Assembly: GCA_037447655.1 (NCBI GenBank)
Contig: JBBHKE010002994.1
Location: 34,345-51,844, forward strand
Source of the DNA: Zygnema cylindricum
Taxonomy: Eukaryota > Streptophyta > Zygnematophyceae > Zygnematales > Zygnemataceae
Reading direction: 5' to 3'
Length of the DNA: 17,500 bases
In this document: piece after piece, positions 1 through 8,263 of the stretch
Numbering within the stretch: the stretch's first letter is position 1
Layout of the letters: every line of letters starts with the position of its first letter
Position numbers and translations under genes: made by a program
Notes under the pieces: model-generated
What the model saw: the letters and a program-made list of their open reading frames with translations, nothing else
Database searches by the model: none
What the model was told of the DNA's origin: nothing

Positions 1-240
1 GCAGGCTAGCAGGCTTAGACTGCTATCAGGATAGCATTCAACACAATGCCCGAAAGGTACACTAGAAGAATCTAGCAATGAAAGTAGTTGCTGGCAGTCT
101 AGCAGGTTTAGACTGCCAAATTTATCGTAACACAACTTACGATAGGACTATCGTCAGATTCGGACGATCGGACGGTCTCTGATGAAAGTAGCGATCTAAG
201 AAGATCACATGGAAAGCCCGTAACACAACTGACGCTAAAG
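1..240. repeat. Imperfect ~93-bp direct repeat with short hairpins
   Basis: A near-identical 18-bp word (ctagcaggcttagactgc) at 6-23 recurs at 99-116 with one change, giving a period of about 93 bp. Secondary words also recur: cgtaacacaact at about 126 and 220, and atgaaagtag near 78 and 182. The sequence ACGATAG-GA-CTATCGT at 139-154 is a perfect 7-bp stem. No reading frame of note lies here. It may be the edge of another repeat family continuing to the left of the window. Confidence 0.55.
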
Positions 241-606
241 GCGGCCTACAAAAGGCCTACCAAAAAACGCCTACTTTTGAACTATGAACAAAGGCGCGAA
301 AACAAACGTGCAGATTTTCAAACTTACTCCTTTCAGCAGTACAATGAAGTAGCCGTTCGGATGTTTTTTTCGTACGTCAGCTTTTCGGGTTACCGTTGGC
401 CTGTTTCACAGAAAGACGCAACTTTTACCCTACAGAATATCCGGCAATATTTTGAGGAAGTTCGTTTGTAAAGTTTTCCGAGAACTTCCTAAATCTACAA
501 AGTCGGTGCGCGGAAAGCCGTACATTATTCGAACGTCTGTTGCGGAAGTGATTTTTTTTCCGGTGGGAATAGGCTATGAGGCGGCCAGATATATGTAAAA
601 TAAAAC
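241..606. other. Gene-free stretch, nothing recognised
   Basis: The stretch opens with three close copies of the short word gcctac (243-273). The only frame is about 64 codons with a TTG start at 277 and no recognisable domain. I see no RNA gene or transposon end. It precedes the left arm of the 607/1771 inverted repeat and does not share obvious sequence with the 690-bp units. Confidence 0.4.
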
Positions 607-799
607 GCGCTAAACGAAAAATTGCATCGCGCTATACGACAAAATACAGTACAGTTAAAGTTTCAAGGTAACGCAACTTGTACGGTGGTAATTTCATTTT
701 TTTGGTACGGCTGCGTATTTTCTCGTTTTTTTCCAAGTTATTAAGGAAAACGACATAAAATAACTGTAACTTTAGCACATGGGAAATTGCCCTTAGCCA
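607..799 (+). repeat. Left arm of a ~190-bp inverted repeat (partner 1771-1959)
   Basis: Read on the minus strand, 1771-1959 matches this segment along almost its full length. Long shared blocks include tttcaaggtaacgcaacttg, then ggtggtaatttcatttttttggtacgg and gaaaacgaca, and the block ending taactgtaactttagcacatg. The arms are separated by about 970 bp. The right arm leads into the unit array, so this is probably an inverted fragment of the same family and not an independent foldback element. No terminal target duplication was found. Confidence 0.75.
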
Positions 800-1625
800 C
801 AAAAATGGAATCTAATCACGAACCGTTACGCTGAACTTGGACACAAATTAAAGGACGACGTACGACATGTATAAACTCGCACTAAACGAAATAAACTTCT
901 TATAAAATATAAAAGCGTACCCGCGTATAAATATCAATGAAACTTAAATGACGCGTCGTCACGCACGACCAAATGAAGCGCACTATTTAGGAATCAACAT
1001 TCTTACATTAAAAACGAACATCACAATGATTCCACCACACTATTTACAAATCAACATTCTTACAATGAATAAATACTTGAAATTCATTCACATTGTCGGT
1101 GTGTGCTTTCACAGTGGAGCTCACCTGAAGTGAGCGCAGCTATTTTATTTATATGTGGCTGCCTCAGTTTTGTTACAGTAAACCTGCGCCGGCCGTGTGA
1201 ATTTTTTTTTTCATGACGGTCGACGTTCGCAAGCGCGACAGTTTTTTAACCATCGTTACAATATTTCGCCAGTCAAAGTTGTTCGACAGATTGACCGTCA
1301 AATCTGAACTTAAAGGTATGTGTCTTGTACGAAACTTTACTTCAAATGTACAATTTCTGAAAACTACCTGCGCGTAGCAAAAATCGTCTCTGCGATTAGC
1401 AATTCCCTATTAGAATTTAATTCGCAAATTATTATGGAGTCGAATTGAAAGCATTAAATACGATCATGATTTACTAATTTGACGATAAAGGATAATGTAG
1501 TGTAACAAGAAATATGTAAACCGCTAAAATAAAATATTTCAGGTTTATTTGTAGTACTGTAGTACAGTACTTGGCAAAACTGTAGTTACAAGAATTCGCA
1601 GTTAGGGTTTACAACAGTCCCCCAT
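800..1625. other. AT-rich spacer between the inverted arms; one 57-bp period repeat
   Basis: There is no gene that I can support. A 27-bp word beginning cactattta is present at 981-1007 and again at 1038-1064 with a few changes. A TATAAATA word at about 926 precedes a 61-codon frame (948-1133) with no recognisable domain. A donor-like AAAGGTATGT lies near 1311-1320, but no exon could be assigned to it. Confidence 0.5.
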
Positions 1626-1843
1626 AAGGGTATGGCCCCATGTGGCTGAGTTCGGGTTTTTTTTTCTGTCGTTTCCATTAATAACTTAGCGTCGTATTAC
1701 CTAAGGGTACGGCCCCATGTGGCTAAGTACGGGTTTTTTATGTGGTTAGCCTTTGTTACTTAGCGCCGTACTGCCAAAGGGTACTTTCGCATGTGCTAAA
1801 GTTACAGTTATTTTGTGTCGTTTTCCTTCATAACTCATAAAAA
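1626..1843 (+). repeat. Three-copy tandem repeat, ~75-bp period
   Basis: Copies begin with aagggta at about 1626, 1703 and 1777. Each copy runs: aagggtacggccccatgtg, a T-rich run, tcgttt, ttacttagcgtcgta. The third copy is the most diverged and overlaps the right arm of the inverted repeat. The head motif recurs elsewhere in the outer DNA in both orientations (about 3258, 3938, 16645, 17461), linking this tandem to the large unit array. Confidence 0.7.
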
Positions 1844-1959
1844 AAAAATACGTACCCGTACCAAAAAAATGAAATTACCACCATACAAGTTGCGTTACCT
1901 TGAAACTTAGTATGTACAGTACTTTGTCGTCTAAAGCAATGCAATTTGTCGTCAAGCGC
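1771..1959 (-). repeat. Right arm of the ~190-bp inverted repeat (partner 607-799)
   Basis: This is the reverse-complement partner of 607-799, with scattered substitutions and small indels. It runs directly into the first ~690-bp array unit: the following bases (cgacccatt, then atcaaaccacctcg) align loosely with cgacccagtgtcacg and aaccacatcgg in unit U3. Confidence 0.75.
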
Positions 1960-2584
1960 ATTTCGACCCATTTTCGCGTCCTTCCAGCACATGTTCAAAC
2001 TTTACATCAAACCACCTCGCGAAGTGATTTTAAATATAGTCCAATAAGGTGAGCAAATAGGCAGATGTTGTCGCACGTGTCGGAAGTTTTTTCATTTTTT
2101 GTGTGCAGAGACCAAAAAGTAAAACCCCACTACACGTTTCCAGCCCGTGCGTACTGTTTCCGTGGGCTAAATTCCGTACAGGGGTCGTCCCTCTCAAACA
2201 CACATGTCTTCAAACATACGGCGTATGGAACACATTGGGTAGTTGTCAACAAGTGGGAAGACGAAATGCGAAACCGTATTTTTGTGCGACAACAAAAGGT
2301 ATTTTAGGGTTTCGACACATCGATAATCTGGCGTACGGACATGATGAAGTCACAAAAAATGTACAGCGTGCGGAGAGACGCCTCAAATTGAAGTCGAGTG
2401 GAAGTTTCGCCTCATTTTGTGTACCATTTCATCTATCACATTGTTTCGTACACGTCTACGTAAGTCACTTTTTTAAGTAACAAGTTATTTACGTTTACAT
2501 CCGAATGCTTTGTAATCTGTACGGAGAATCTTCGCCAAAAAACAAAGCAACAAGACCAAGTTATGGTTACATACGGAAGTACCC
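1960..2584 (+). repeat. Array unit U1 (most diverged ~690-bp copy)
   Basis: Its left part shares the sequence around 'caaaccacctcgcgaagtgattttaaa' with 'taaaccacatcgacaatgtgttttaaa' of U2. Its right part shares the 'acgtctacgtaagtcac...ttaagtaacaag' block and the 'caagttatggttacatacgg' block with the right end of U2. The middle, including the place where other units carry the GTPase-like segment, is not alignable by eye. Overlapping frames at 2065-2307 and 2103-2480 fall here and resemble no known protein. The unit border is approximate. Confidence 0.5.
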
Positions 2585-3272
2585 AAGTTGTAGCAGTACA
2601 AAGAAATCTCAAATTTGTAGAGTACAATTTGCGTCATCCGCGAACTTAAGATGTTTTGAAAATTTGTCGTCTTGAGATTCTTTAACCCATTGTCACGTCA
2701 TCTTCAAACTTATCATAAACCACATCGACAATGTGTTTTAAACAAAGTAAAACCAACAGGAAAATATATTCCCACGTGTGAAAAGTTATAAGAAGTTTTG
2801 ACGACGAAAAAAATTACAAGGTTGTTTGTTTTTATCCGCTTGCATGTTGTACGTTTTTTTTCTGCAGGGGTCTTGATGTTGCAGTGTCATTTCACGCAAA
2901 GTGGAAAAATTTGCGAAGTCGTGACGGCTGGACAGGAGAGGTTTGCGCAAAGGCATGTCGTACAGCCACGGCTGCAAGGCTGTACGTCTACGATGTCACA
3001 CAATGACATGCAACATAACAAATCCGCAATTCTTTTCAAAAATTACAATGTGATTTGCGACGCTTCCAAAAGTTTTGAAAAAAATACGGTGCGGCAAAGA
3101 CAAATTGTACACGGTGACAGCCGTCTTGGGTATTGTCGACGAATACAATCGTCACAAACTTAAGTAACAATTTATAGTAAACACATAAAGACACTTGAAA
3201 TCCGGGTCCACCGGATCCGCGCTAAAATACAAAGTTAGTTCGCTAAGTTACACATACATGGGGTCGTACCCT
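2585..3272 (+). repeat. Array unit U2, ~688 bp
   Basis: The unit runs from aagttg at 2585 to just before aagttg at 3273, a 688-bp period with U3. Shared blocks in order are: cgaaaatttgtcgtctt, cacgtcatcttcaaa, ataaaccacatcg, tattcccacg, a T-rich tract, the GTPase-like segment, ttaagtaacaattt, and the 'ggatccgcgctaaaatac' block followed by acatggggtcgtaccc. U2 is the best-preserved copy for the protein-like part. Confidence 0.8.
2868..3170 (+). pseudogene. Decayed Ran/Rab-type small GTPase fragment in U2
   Basis: Seen: 2924-2944 translates as TAGQERF, the switch II (G3) signature of Ran/Rab GTPases. Just downstream, frame by frame, come R-K-G-x-x-Y-x-H-G-x-x-A-V at 2946-2984 and Y-D-V-T at 2989-3000. 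In Ran the same order is R-D-G-Y-Y-x-H-G-x-x-A then F-D-V-T, so two small frameshifts separate three matching pieces. Upstream, F-T-x-x-G-K-I at about 2890-2910 fits the Ran strand before the switch. A T-rich run ending in ctgcag (2853-2867) resembles a plant 3' splice site, which would make 2868 an exon start. Family knowledge: Ran drives nuclear transport and Rab drives vesicle traffic. Inference: this is a captured or duplicated gene piece, long dead. The C-terminal half is unclear. A Rab origin is possible. Confidence 0.5.
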
Positions 3273-3950
3273 AAGTTGCGACCGTAAGAAGAAATTGCAA
3301 ATTTGTAAAGTACAATTGGCGTCATTCTCAAACTTAGGATGTACGAAAATTTGTCGTCTTGTGATTTTTCGACCCAGTGTCACGTCATCTTCAAAGTTAT
3401 CATAAACCACATCGGCAATGTGTTTTTATCTAAGTAAAACCGTTTACACCAATAGAAAAACATATTCCCACGCGTTAAAAGTTTTCAAAAGTTTTAGACA
3501 ATTGAAAAAAATATAGAGCTGTTCGTTTTTGTCCGTATGCACCTTGTTCGGTTTTTTTTTGAAGGGGTCTCGATGGTGCAGTGTCATTTCACGTAAAGGT
3601 GAAAAATTTGCGAAGGTGAAAAATTTGCGAAGTTATGGCGGTCGGACAAGAGATGTTTAGCAAAGGCATGTCGTACCGCCACGGCTAAAAGGCTGTACGT
3701 ATATGATGTCACCTAATGACAGCAGACATGCCAAATCGTTTCAAAAATTACGACGTGTCTTGCGACGCTTCAACAAGTTTTAAAAAATACGGTGCGGCAA
3801 GACCGATTGTACACGTTGACAACCATCACGGGCATTGTTAGCGTATAGAATCTTCACAAACTTAGTAACAATTTCGAGTAAACACATAGAAACATCGGAT
3901 ATCCGAGTCCGCCAGATCCGCGTTAAAATAGAAAGTAAGGGTATGACCCC
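3273..3950 (+). repeat. Array unit U3, ~680 bp
   Basis: This is a head-to-tail copy of U2 and aligns over its whole length. It carries a private perfect 17-bp tandem duplication (gtgaaaaatttgcgaag at 3599-3615 and 3616-3632), just upstream of the switch II-like site. Its right end, 'ccgcgttaaaatagaaagtaa' then gggtatgacccc, is the turning point of the array palindrome. Confidence 0.8.
3565..3860 (+). pseudogene. Decayed small GTPase fragment in U3
   Basis: This copy corresponds to 2868-3170. The switch II region (about 3636-3657) reads like tgg..gcggtcggacaagagatgttt, which keeps G-Q-E-x-F and an in-line tgg where Ran/Rab have the Trp of W-D-T-A-G. Y-D-V-T is kept at 3702-3713 and is followed by a stop. 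The splice-acceptor-like tract is still T-rich (3552-3560) but ends in gaag. The tandem 17-bp duplication interrupts the frame. It is more decayed than U2. The call depends on homology between units more than on its own coding potential. Confidence 0.4.
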
Positions 3951-4049
3951 ATGTACTTGTAACTTAGGGAACTTACTTTGTATTTTAGTGCGGATCCGAC
4001 GGACCCGGATTTCATGTGACTCTATGTGTTTATTTGAGATTGTTACTTA

Positions 4050-4333
4050 AGTTTGTGACGATTGTATACGTGAACAATGCCCGTGACGGCTGTCAACATG
4101 TACAATTTGTCTTTTCCGCATCGTATTTTCTCAAATCTTTTTCAAGCGTCGCAAGTCACATCGTAATTTTAGAAACGATTTGGCATGTCGCATGTCACTG
4201 CGTGACAACCTAGACGTACAACCTTGCAGCCGTGGTTGTGCGACATGCCTTTGTGTAAACCTCTCGTGTACTACCACCATGACTTCTCATATTTTTCAGC
4301 TTTGAGTGAAATGACAGTGCACTATCGCGACCC
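4050..4333 (-). pseudogene. Decayed small GTPase fragment in inverted U4
   Basis: This minus-strand copy corresponds to 2868-3170. The acceptor-like tract is well kept (minus strand T-run then gcag, 4334-4345), and the following ggg, then tgtcatttcac, matches U2. The switch II site (about 4255-4290) is degraded: the minus strand still reads cacgagaggttt, giving only R-E-V-like residues in place of Q-E-R-F. The YDVT-like site (4201-4213) has lost the motif. The block 'gttgacagccgtcacggg' on the minus strand at about 4081-4100, shared by U3 and U5, weakly resembles a GTPase P-loop. That is a guess from one short segment. Confidence 0.35.
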
Positions 4334-4517
4334 CTGCAAAAAAAAAACTGTACAAGGTGCATACGGAAAAAAACAAACAACCTTGCGCTTTTTTCAGTTG
4401 TCAAAAACTTTTGAAAACTTTCATATGTGGGAATATTTTTTCCTATTGGTCTATACGTTTTTACTTAGCTAAAAACACTTCGCCGATGTAATTTATGATA
4501 AGTTTAAAGATGACGTG

Positions 4518-4522
4518 ACAGT
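4518..4522 (+). repeat. Target-site duplication ACAGT, left of element A
   Basis: ACAGT directly precedes the TGTAAC start of the 5' LTR and recurs at 16473-16477 right after the 3' LTR. Five bp is the usual duplication size for Ty3/gypsy integrases. Confidence 0.93.
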
Positions 4523-5491
4523 TGTAACAGTAATAGCGGATCTAACTTGTTTATAAAGGGGTATTAAGGTATTATGATTATAGAGTACTAAATTTGGTAG
4601 ACGTCCGCGAAAGAATCACTCTATTTGGAGCTATATTTTAAAAGTTATAGCGATGGGTGTATTTAGGTGACAGCGTGGGGTCTAAATAAAGGGTGGGTAT
4701 CATTGAAACGGGTTAAGGGTCAAATTCGTACCGAAATTACGCGTGTACGTTTCATAAAGTTCTAACGAAACGTTTAGTATGCACGGTGGTTCGTTTAGTA
4801 CAAATTTTAGTACGAAAAGTCACTTTCACTTAAGGGAAGTTCGTTAGAAGCTTCGCGTGCGAAATTTGTTACGCACGATCGTGCGAAGTCGTGTTTCGTT
4901 TGGCGCGCACTTTTGCACGTAAATGTTACATAGTGAAACGTAACGTTTGATTGGTTAGTAAAGTGCTAAGTAGTTAGTAAGAGATTTCGCACGTTTTTGC
5001 ATTGGTCAGTCTGAGTCTTTGCTGATCAATGATTCGCCCAAGTAAAAGCCTGTTAAAACGGAGCGTTGGCTCTGGCCTGGCGAGTACAGGGCGATGATAG
5101 ATAAATAGGGAAGTGTAAGAGGGGAGTAGACATCTTTTCCTTTGGAAAAGTTTGTGGAAATTTCGGCTGATCTTGGTCCTGAGCGATTAATACCAAATTG
5201 GAGAAAAGGCATTTTTGCATTGAAATCTCTTACTAACTAAATAGTGTTTTAGTAGTTAAGAGATAGAATTATTAAGAGTGGAGAGTAGTGGAAAACACTT
5301 TAATCAGAAGGGTTGAGCCACAAGGGCAAGAGACTAAGCTAATGTTATGTGGACAGAAGCTTCTTCTAATTTAAAGTTTATCCTTATGTGAGTGTGGTCC
5401 AATGTGGATGTGTATTTTCCAATGTGTGGAATGTGTGGTTGGGATTGTGAGTAGTAATGGGATTTTCTGAGAGGTGGGAGATCCTCTTACA
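4523..5491 (+). repeat. Element A 5' LTR, 969 bp
   Basis: It begins TGTAACAG and ends CTTACA, while the 3' LTR ends GTTACA, so the ancestral 6-bp terminal inverted repeat TGTAAC/GTTACA is broken by one base here. In the first ~220 bp I count about 12 differences from the 3' LTR, which indicates an old insertion. The LTR holds a perfect 12-bp palindrome GCACGATCGTGC (4873-4884) among many cgta/tacg words. It also holds an exact 16-bp inverted pair, agttagtaagagattt at 4972-4987 and its complement at 5223-5238. Confidence 0.95.
5098..5108 (+). promoter_or_regulatory. Candidate TATA box of element A
   Basis: GATAAATAG-type word, with ataaata at 5101-5107, kept in the 3' LTR at 16082-16088 and followed in both by gaagtgtaagag. 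A start about 30 bp downstream would leave a U3 of roughly 600 bp. Other AT-rich words in the LTR could serve instead. Confidence 0.3.
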
Positions 5492-5493
5492 TA

Positions 5494-5505
5494 TGGTATG
5501 GGAGC
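5494..5505 (+). other. Primer binding site, tRNA-iMet type
   Basis: tggtatgggagc starts 2 nt after the LTR and differs at two positions from tggtatcagagc, the common plant site complementary to the 3' end of initiator tRNA-Met. Reverse transcription of minus-strand DNA would start here. The position and the sequence agree with each other. Confidence 0.85.
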
Positions 5506-6266
5506 TTGGTTAAAAGCCAAAGAGAAGCTTGCTCACCCAAAAATTGACTGCCGTGACCGGTGAGGGTGCTCTGACCCGGGTTGGTGGAACCACAATGTGA
5601 GTGGTAGGGGATTGGAGGGAAACTAAGTGACCACACTACCAGCGGCCGTTGGTTAGATGTGGGGCGTGCTTAAGTCCTCAGGACTAAGGCGGGGTGGGCA
5701 GTGTAGCCACCGCTGAAGCTCTCTCCAGTTACCTAGAGGCCAAACAAATTTGCCTTCTCTTAGCAATGATTCATCTGTAGAGAGAGGGCTTGAAGCCATG
5801 AAGGGTGAGGATATGAGGATTAGAGAGTAAAAGATCTTGGTGTAGTGGGAAGTGGGAAATTTGCTAATGAAGGAGAAGGAAAGTGCAGTACTTTACTTCT
5901 TCAAGAGCAAAGGAGTCCAGAAATGACTCAAAACTTTTCAAACCCTAAATTGTTACCTTTGATTGATTTCAATTTTGTTGTTGCATAATTTATGGTTAAA
6001 TCTTACCTTTGAGAGCTTTCAATTTTGCTATTAAAAAATTTGTGGGGAAATTCTTACCTTCTGTTTCAATGTTGGGAAATTGAAAATTTGAATTTGTACT
6101 AACTTACTGTCAATGTCTTTTTAATTTCTCAGATATTGATCTTTTCAAAGGATTTGTTAAGGAGAAGAAGTCTTAGATTGGAGCAATTTGAGGACTTCAA
6201 ATTTGCATCAAATTTCATTGGGAAATTATACTCTATCTTTCTTTTGCTTGATTTCATCGTGTGATA
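5506..6266 (+). other. Untranslated leader of element A
   Basis: About 760 nt lie between the primer site and gag. A 20-nt near-palindrome, cttaagtcctcaggactaag (5669-5688), can form a stem with a 3-4 nt loop and would suit an RNA dimerisation or packaging signal, but this is inference. At 5953-6100 a sequence starting ttacctttg and running through ttcaattttg recurs about three times with a period near 50 bp. A T-rich run ending ttctcag (6124-6131) looks like a splice acceptor, without a convincing donor. No protein frame of note. Confidence 0.6.
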
Positions 6267-7557
6267 ATGGCAAATTCTGCATGGAAAAGCGAAATGGAGA
6301 ATGCGTTGAATGTGTTGAAGAAACGGACTATGAAATTGGTAAAAAGATTTAATAATCATGCCGCCGCTGTGGATGAAACCATTTCCGAATTGAAAAGTGA
6401 ATTGAAAGTTGTCAAAGAAAATGGAAATGTTTCTAATGAGAAATTAGATGAACTTATTAACTTAATTCAGACCAAGAATGATATGAATGACCAAAAGGGT
6501 GAGAGTAGTAAAAGGAATGCCAATTTAAGGGAGGATGATCATGATAGACCTTAGAAGATAAGGGATCTGAAATTGTCTATTAGTGAGGCACCATCGTTTG
6601 ATGGTAAGAGGATCGATGAGTTGGATGCTTGGATTTTTCATATGGAGTATTATTTGGAGGCTAGAAATTGCGATCGTGATGATAACACTTCTTTTGCTCT
6701 TAACTGTATGAAAGGCAATGCTCAGATTTGGTATTATACTCAGACAAGGTCTAAATTGATTATTGATAATGGTGATTAGGAAACTTTTAAAACCGCGATC
6801 AAATTGCGTTTTTTGTTTGTCACTTTTAAATCCATAATGAAAGAAAAGTGGTTGAATTGTAAACTGACTGGATGTGTGAAGGATTATATTGTGGAATTTG
6901 ACTCATCTAGCATTCATGTCATAGGTTTGACTGATGAAATGGCTAAATTGCATTTCTTGAACTATTTGAATCCTATATTGAATCAGAACTAAAACATCAA
7001 AAATTTAATAATTTGAAGGAATTACAAGATAAGTTATTGGAATTAGATGATTAGTTGGGGTAAAATCGGGAAACTCGATCACTCAGGGTAATTTGAATGA
7101 AGTATCAAAGTGGGATGAGGAGGAATTTGTTGAACATGGTATGAATGCTAGTCTGGTGAATAGGCAAAATATCTTCAAGGGAAATCAAAGGGGTGGACAT
7201 AGTGTTAATGCAGGAAATAAATTTAACAATAGAGGGGGGTACATTAAAAGTCCTAAACCAAGCATTAATGCCCAGAAGCCTAACCTTACCATCCCCACAT
7301 ACATTATTTGTCAGAAAAAGGGTCATAGAGCATTTGAGTGTGCACAATTGAAAAATATTAACTGTTATAATTGGGGAGAGGAGGGACATTTTAGTAGAGA
7401 GTGCATAAAACCCAAAAAGAAAGTCACTTGTTTCAAATGCGGAGGTCCAGATCATTACGCTAAAGACTGTACAGATAAAGGTTCTCTTAAATCAGTCGAA
7501 GTAAATGAAGGTCTCCAAGAGGATATTGCATTATACCTAGGTGAGCAGGAAGCCTAG
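6267..7557 (+). pseudogene. gag: Element A gag (capsid/nucleocapsid), broken
   Basis: Gag forms the cytoplasmic virus-like particle and its zinc knuckles bind the element RNA. The start is taken at ATG 6267; the frame opens 6 nt earlier at a GTG. The N-terminal part (6267-6551) is charged and probably coiled-coil. The retrotransposon gag core follows at about 6573-6990, with D-A-W-I-F-H-M-E-Y-Y and an E-T-F segment. Three CCHC knuckles lie at 7300-7341, 7363-7404 and 7429-7470. Only the third (C-x2-C-x4-H-x4-C) is complete: the first has Tyr for the first Cys and the second has Trp for the second Cys. Stops at 6552-6554, 6777-6779 and 6990-6992 plus a frameshift at about 6970-7090 break it. 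The 6777 TAG stands where relatives usually have Trp. Confidence 0.9.
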
Positions 7558-7595
7558 AAGGTGGGAAACGGAAAGGACAAACTGAAAGTCCTCAG

Positions 7596-8090
7596 TTGAG
7601 TCATCCGGATCCAGAAGTTAAAGAGTTAACTTTGGAGGGCAAATTAATGAATGGAAAAGTTAGGATAGCTGAATTTATTATGATTCTCACTACACTGCAT
7701 AGTTTAAAGAATCCTTCTAATGAAATTCTCAACAACAGACCTATGTTAGGACAGTTAAGTAATGATGACACTAGACACAGTTTGATTAGATTCGAGTCAT
7801 TAGTGGAAGGAAAACCGTTGAGAGTAATGGTTGATTCAGGTATGACACATAATTTTATTTCACATAAGTTTGTAGAGGAAAATAAAATTCCTACTGTCAT
7901 AAGGGAAAAGCCTTTACATGTTCAAGTGGCAAATGGTAATAAGTCCACATTAGACTTACAAACTGAAACGATACAAGTTGATATCCAGGGTCATAAAATG
8001 AAAGTTGTGTGTGAAGTAATGAATTTGGGAAGTGAAGAACTAATTCTGGGAAAGCCTTGGTTAACTGAACACAATACTCAAATTAATTAG
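7596..8090 (+). pseudogene. pro: Element A aspartic protease, broken
   Basis: This is the pepsin-like retroviral protease that would cut the Gag-Pol polyprotein inside the particle. The catalytic Asp sits in V-D-S-G at 7830-7841 (Asp codon 7833-7835), followed by T-H-N-F-I-S, the usual DSGATHNFIS context with Met for Ala. The C-terminal I-L-G-K-P-W-L motif is near 8045-8065. The domain itself reads through in one frame. It is cut off from gag by a tag at 7555-7557 and a tga near 7598, in different frames, and ends at TAG 8088-8090, where Trp is likely in relatives. The open frame starts with TTG, so it was surely part of a longer polyprotein. Confidence 0.9.
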
Positions 8091-8263
8091 GAAATTTACA
8101 CCTTGAAAGTGAGGTCTGAAAACAGTTGGAAGGTTTTGTAAGCATTATCTCCTAAGAAATTGTATAGGAATCATATAAATAACATAACCAGATTGGGAGT
8201 GGAAGGTTTGATATCTGCTAAACAATTTAAAAAACACTAAAAATACAAACAAATCATGCTTTC
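8091..8263 (+). other. Decayed linker between protease and reverse transcriptase
   Basis: This stretch holds several stops in all three plus frames and at least one frame change: the protease is in the frame of 7596 and the reverse transcriptase in the frame of 8264. It should encode the protease-RT connection of the polyprotein. No other feature is seen. Confidence 0.6.

Larger units (their letters stand above)
3951..4522 (-). repeat. Array unit U4, inverted, left part (continues at 16478)
   Basis: It is the reverse complement of U2/U3. From the left it reads 'gtattttagtgcggatccg', 'gttacttaagtttgtgacg', the GTPase-like segment on the minus strand, 'gtgggaatattttttcc', and ends at 'aagatgacgtgac'. 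Element A is inserted here, so the remaining ~100 bp of U4 lie at 16478-16581. Head-to-head contact with U3 gives a loop of about 35 bp at 3940-3975. Confidence 0.8.

Noticed and set aside
277-471. Short plus frame with TTG start
   Set aside because: 64 codons, no ATG near the start, no motif, no promoter or intron support.
926-1133. TATAAATA followed by a 61-codon ATG frame
   Set aside because: AT-rich DNA gives such words by chance. The frame spans an internal 57-bp repeat and has no domain.
2065-2480. Two overlapping plus frames of 80 and 125 codons
   Set aside because: No recognisable motif. They sit in the most diverged array unit, and the two overlap in different frames.
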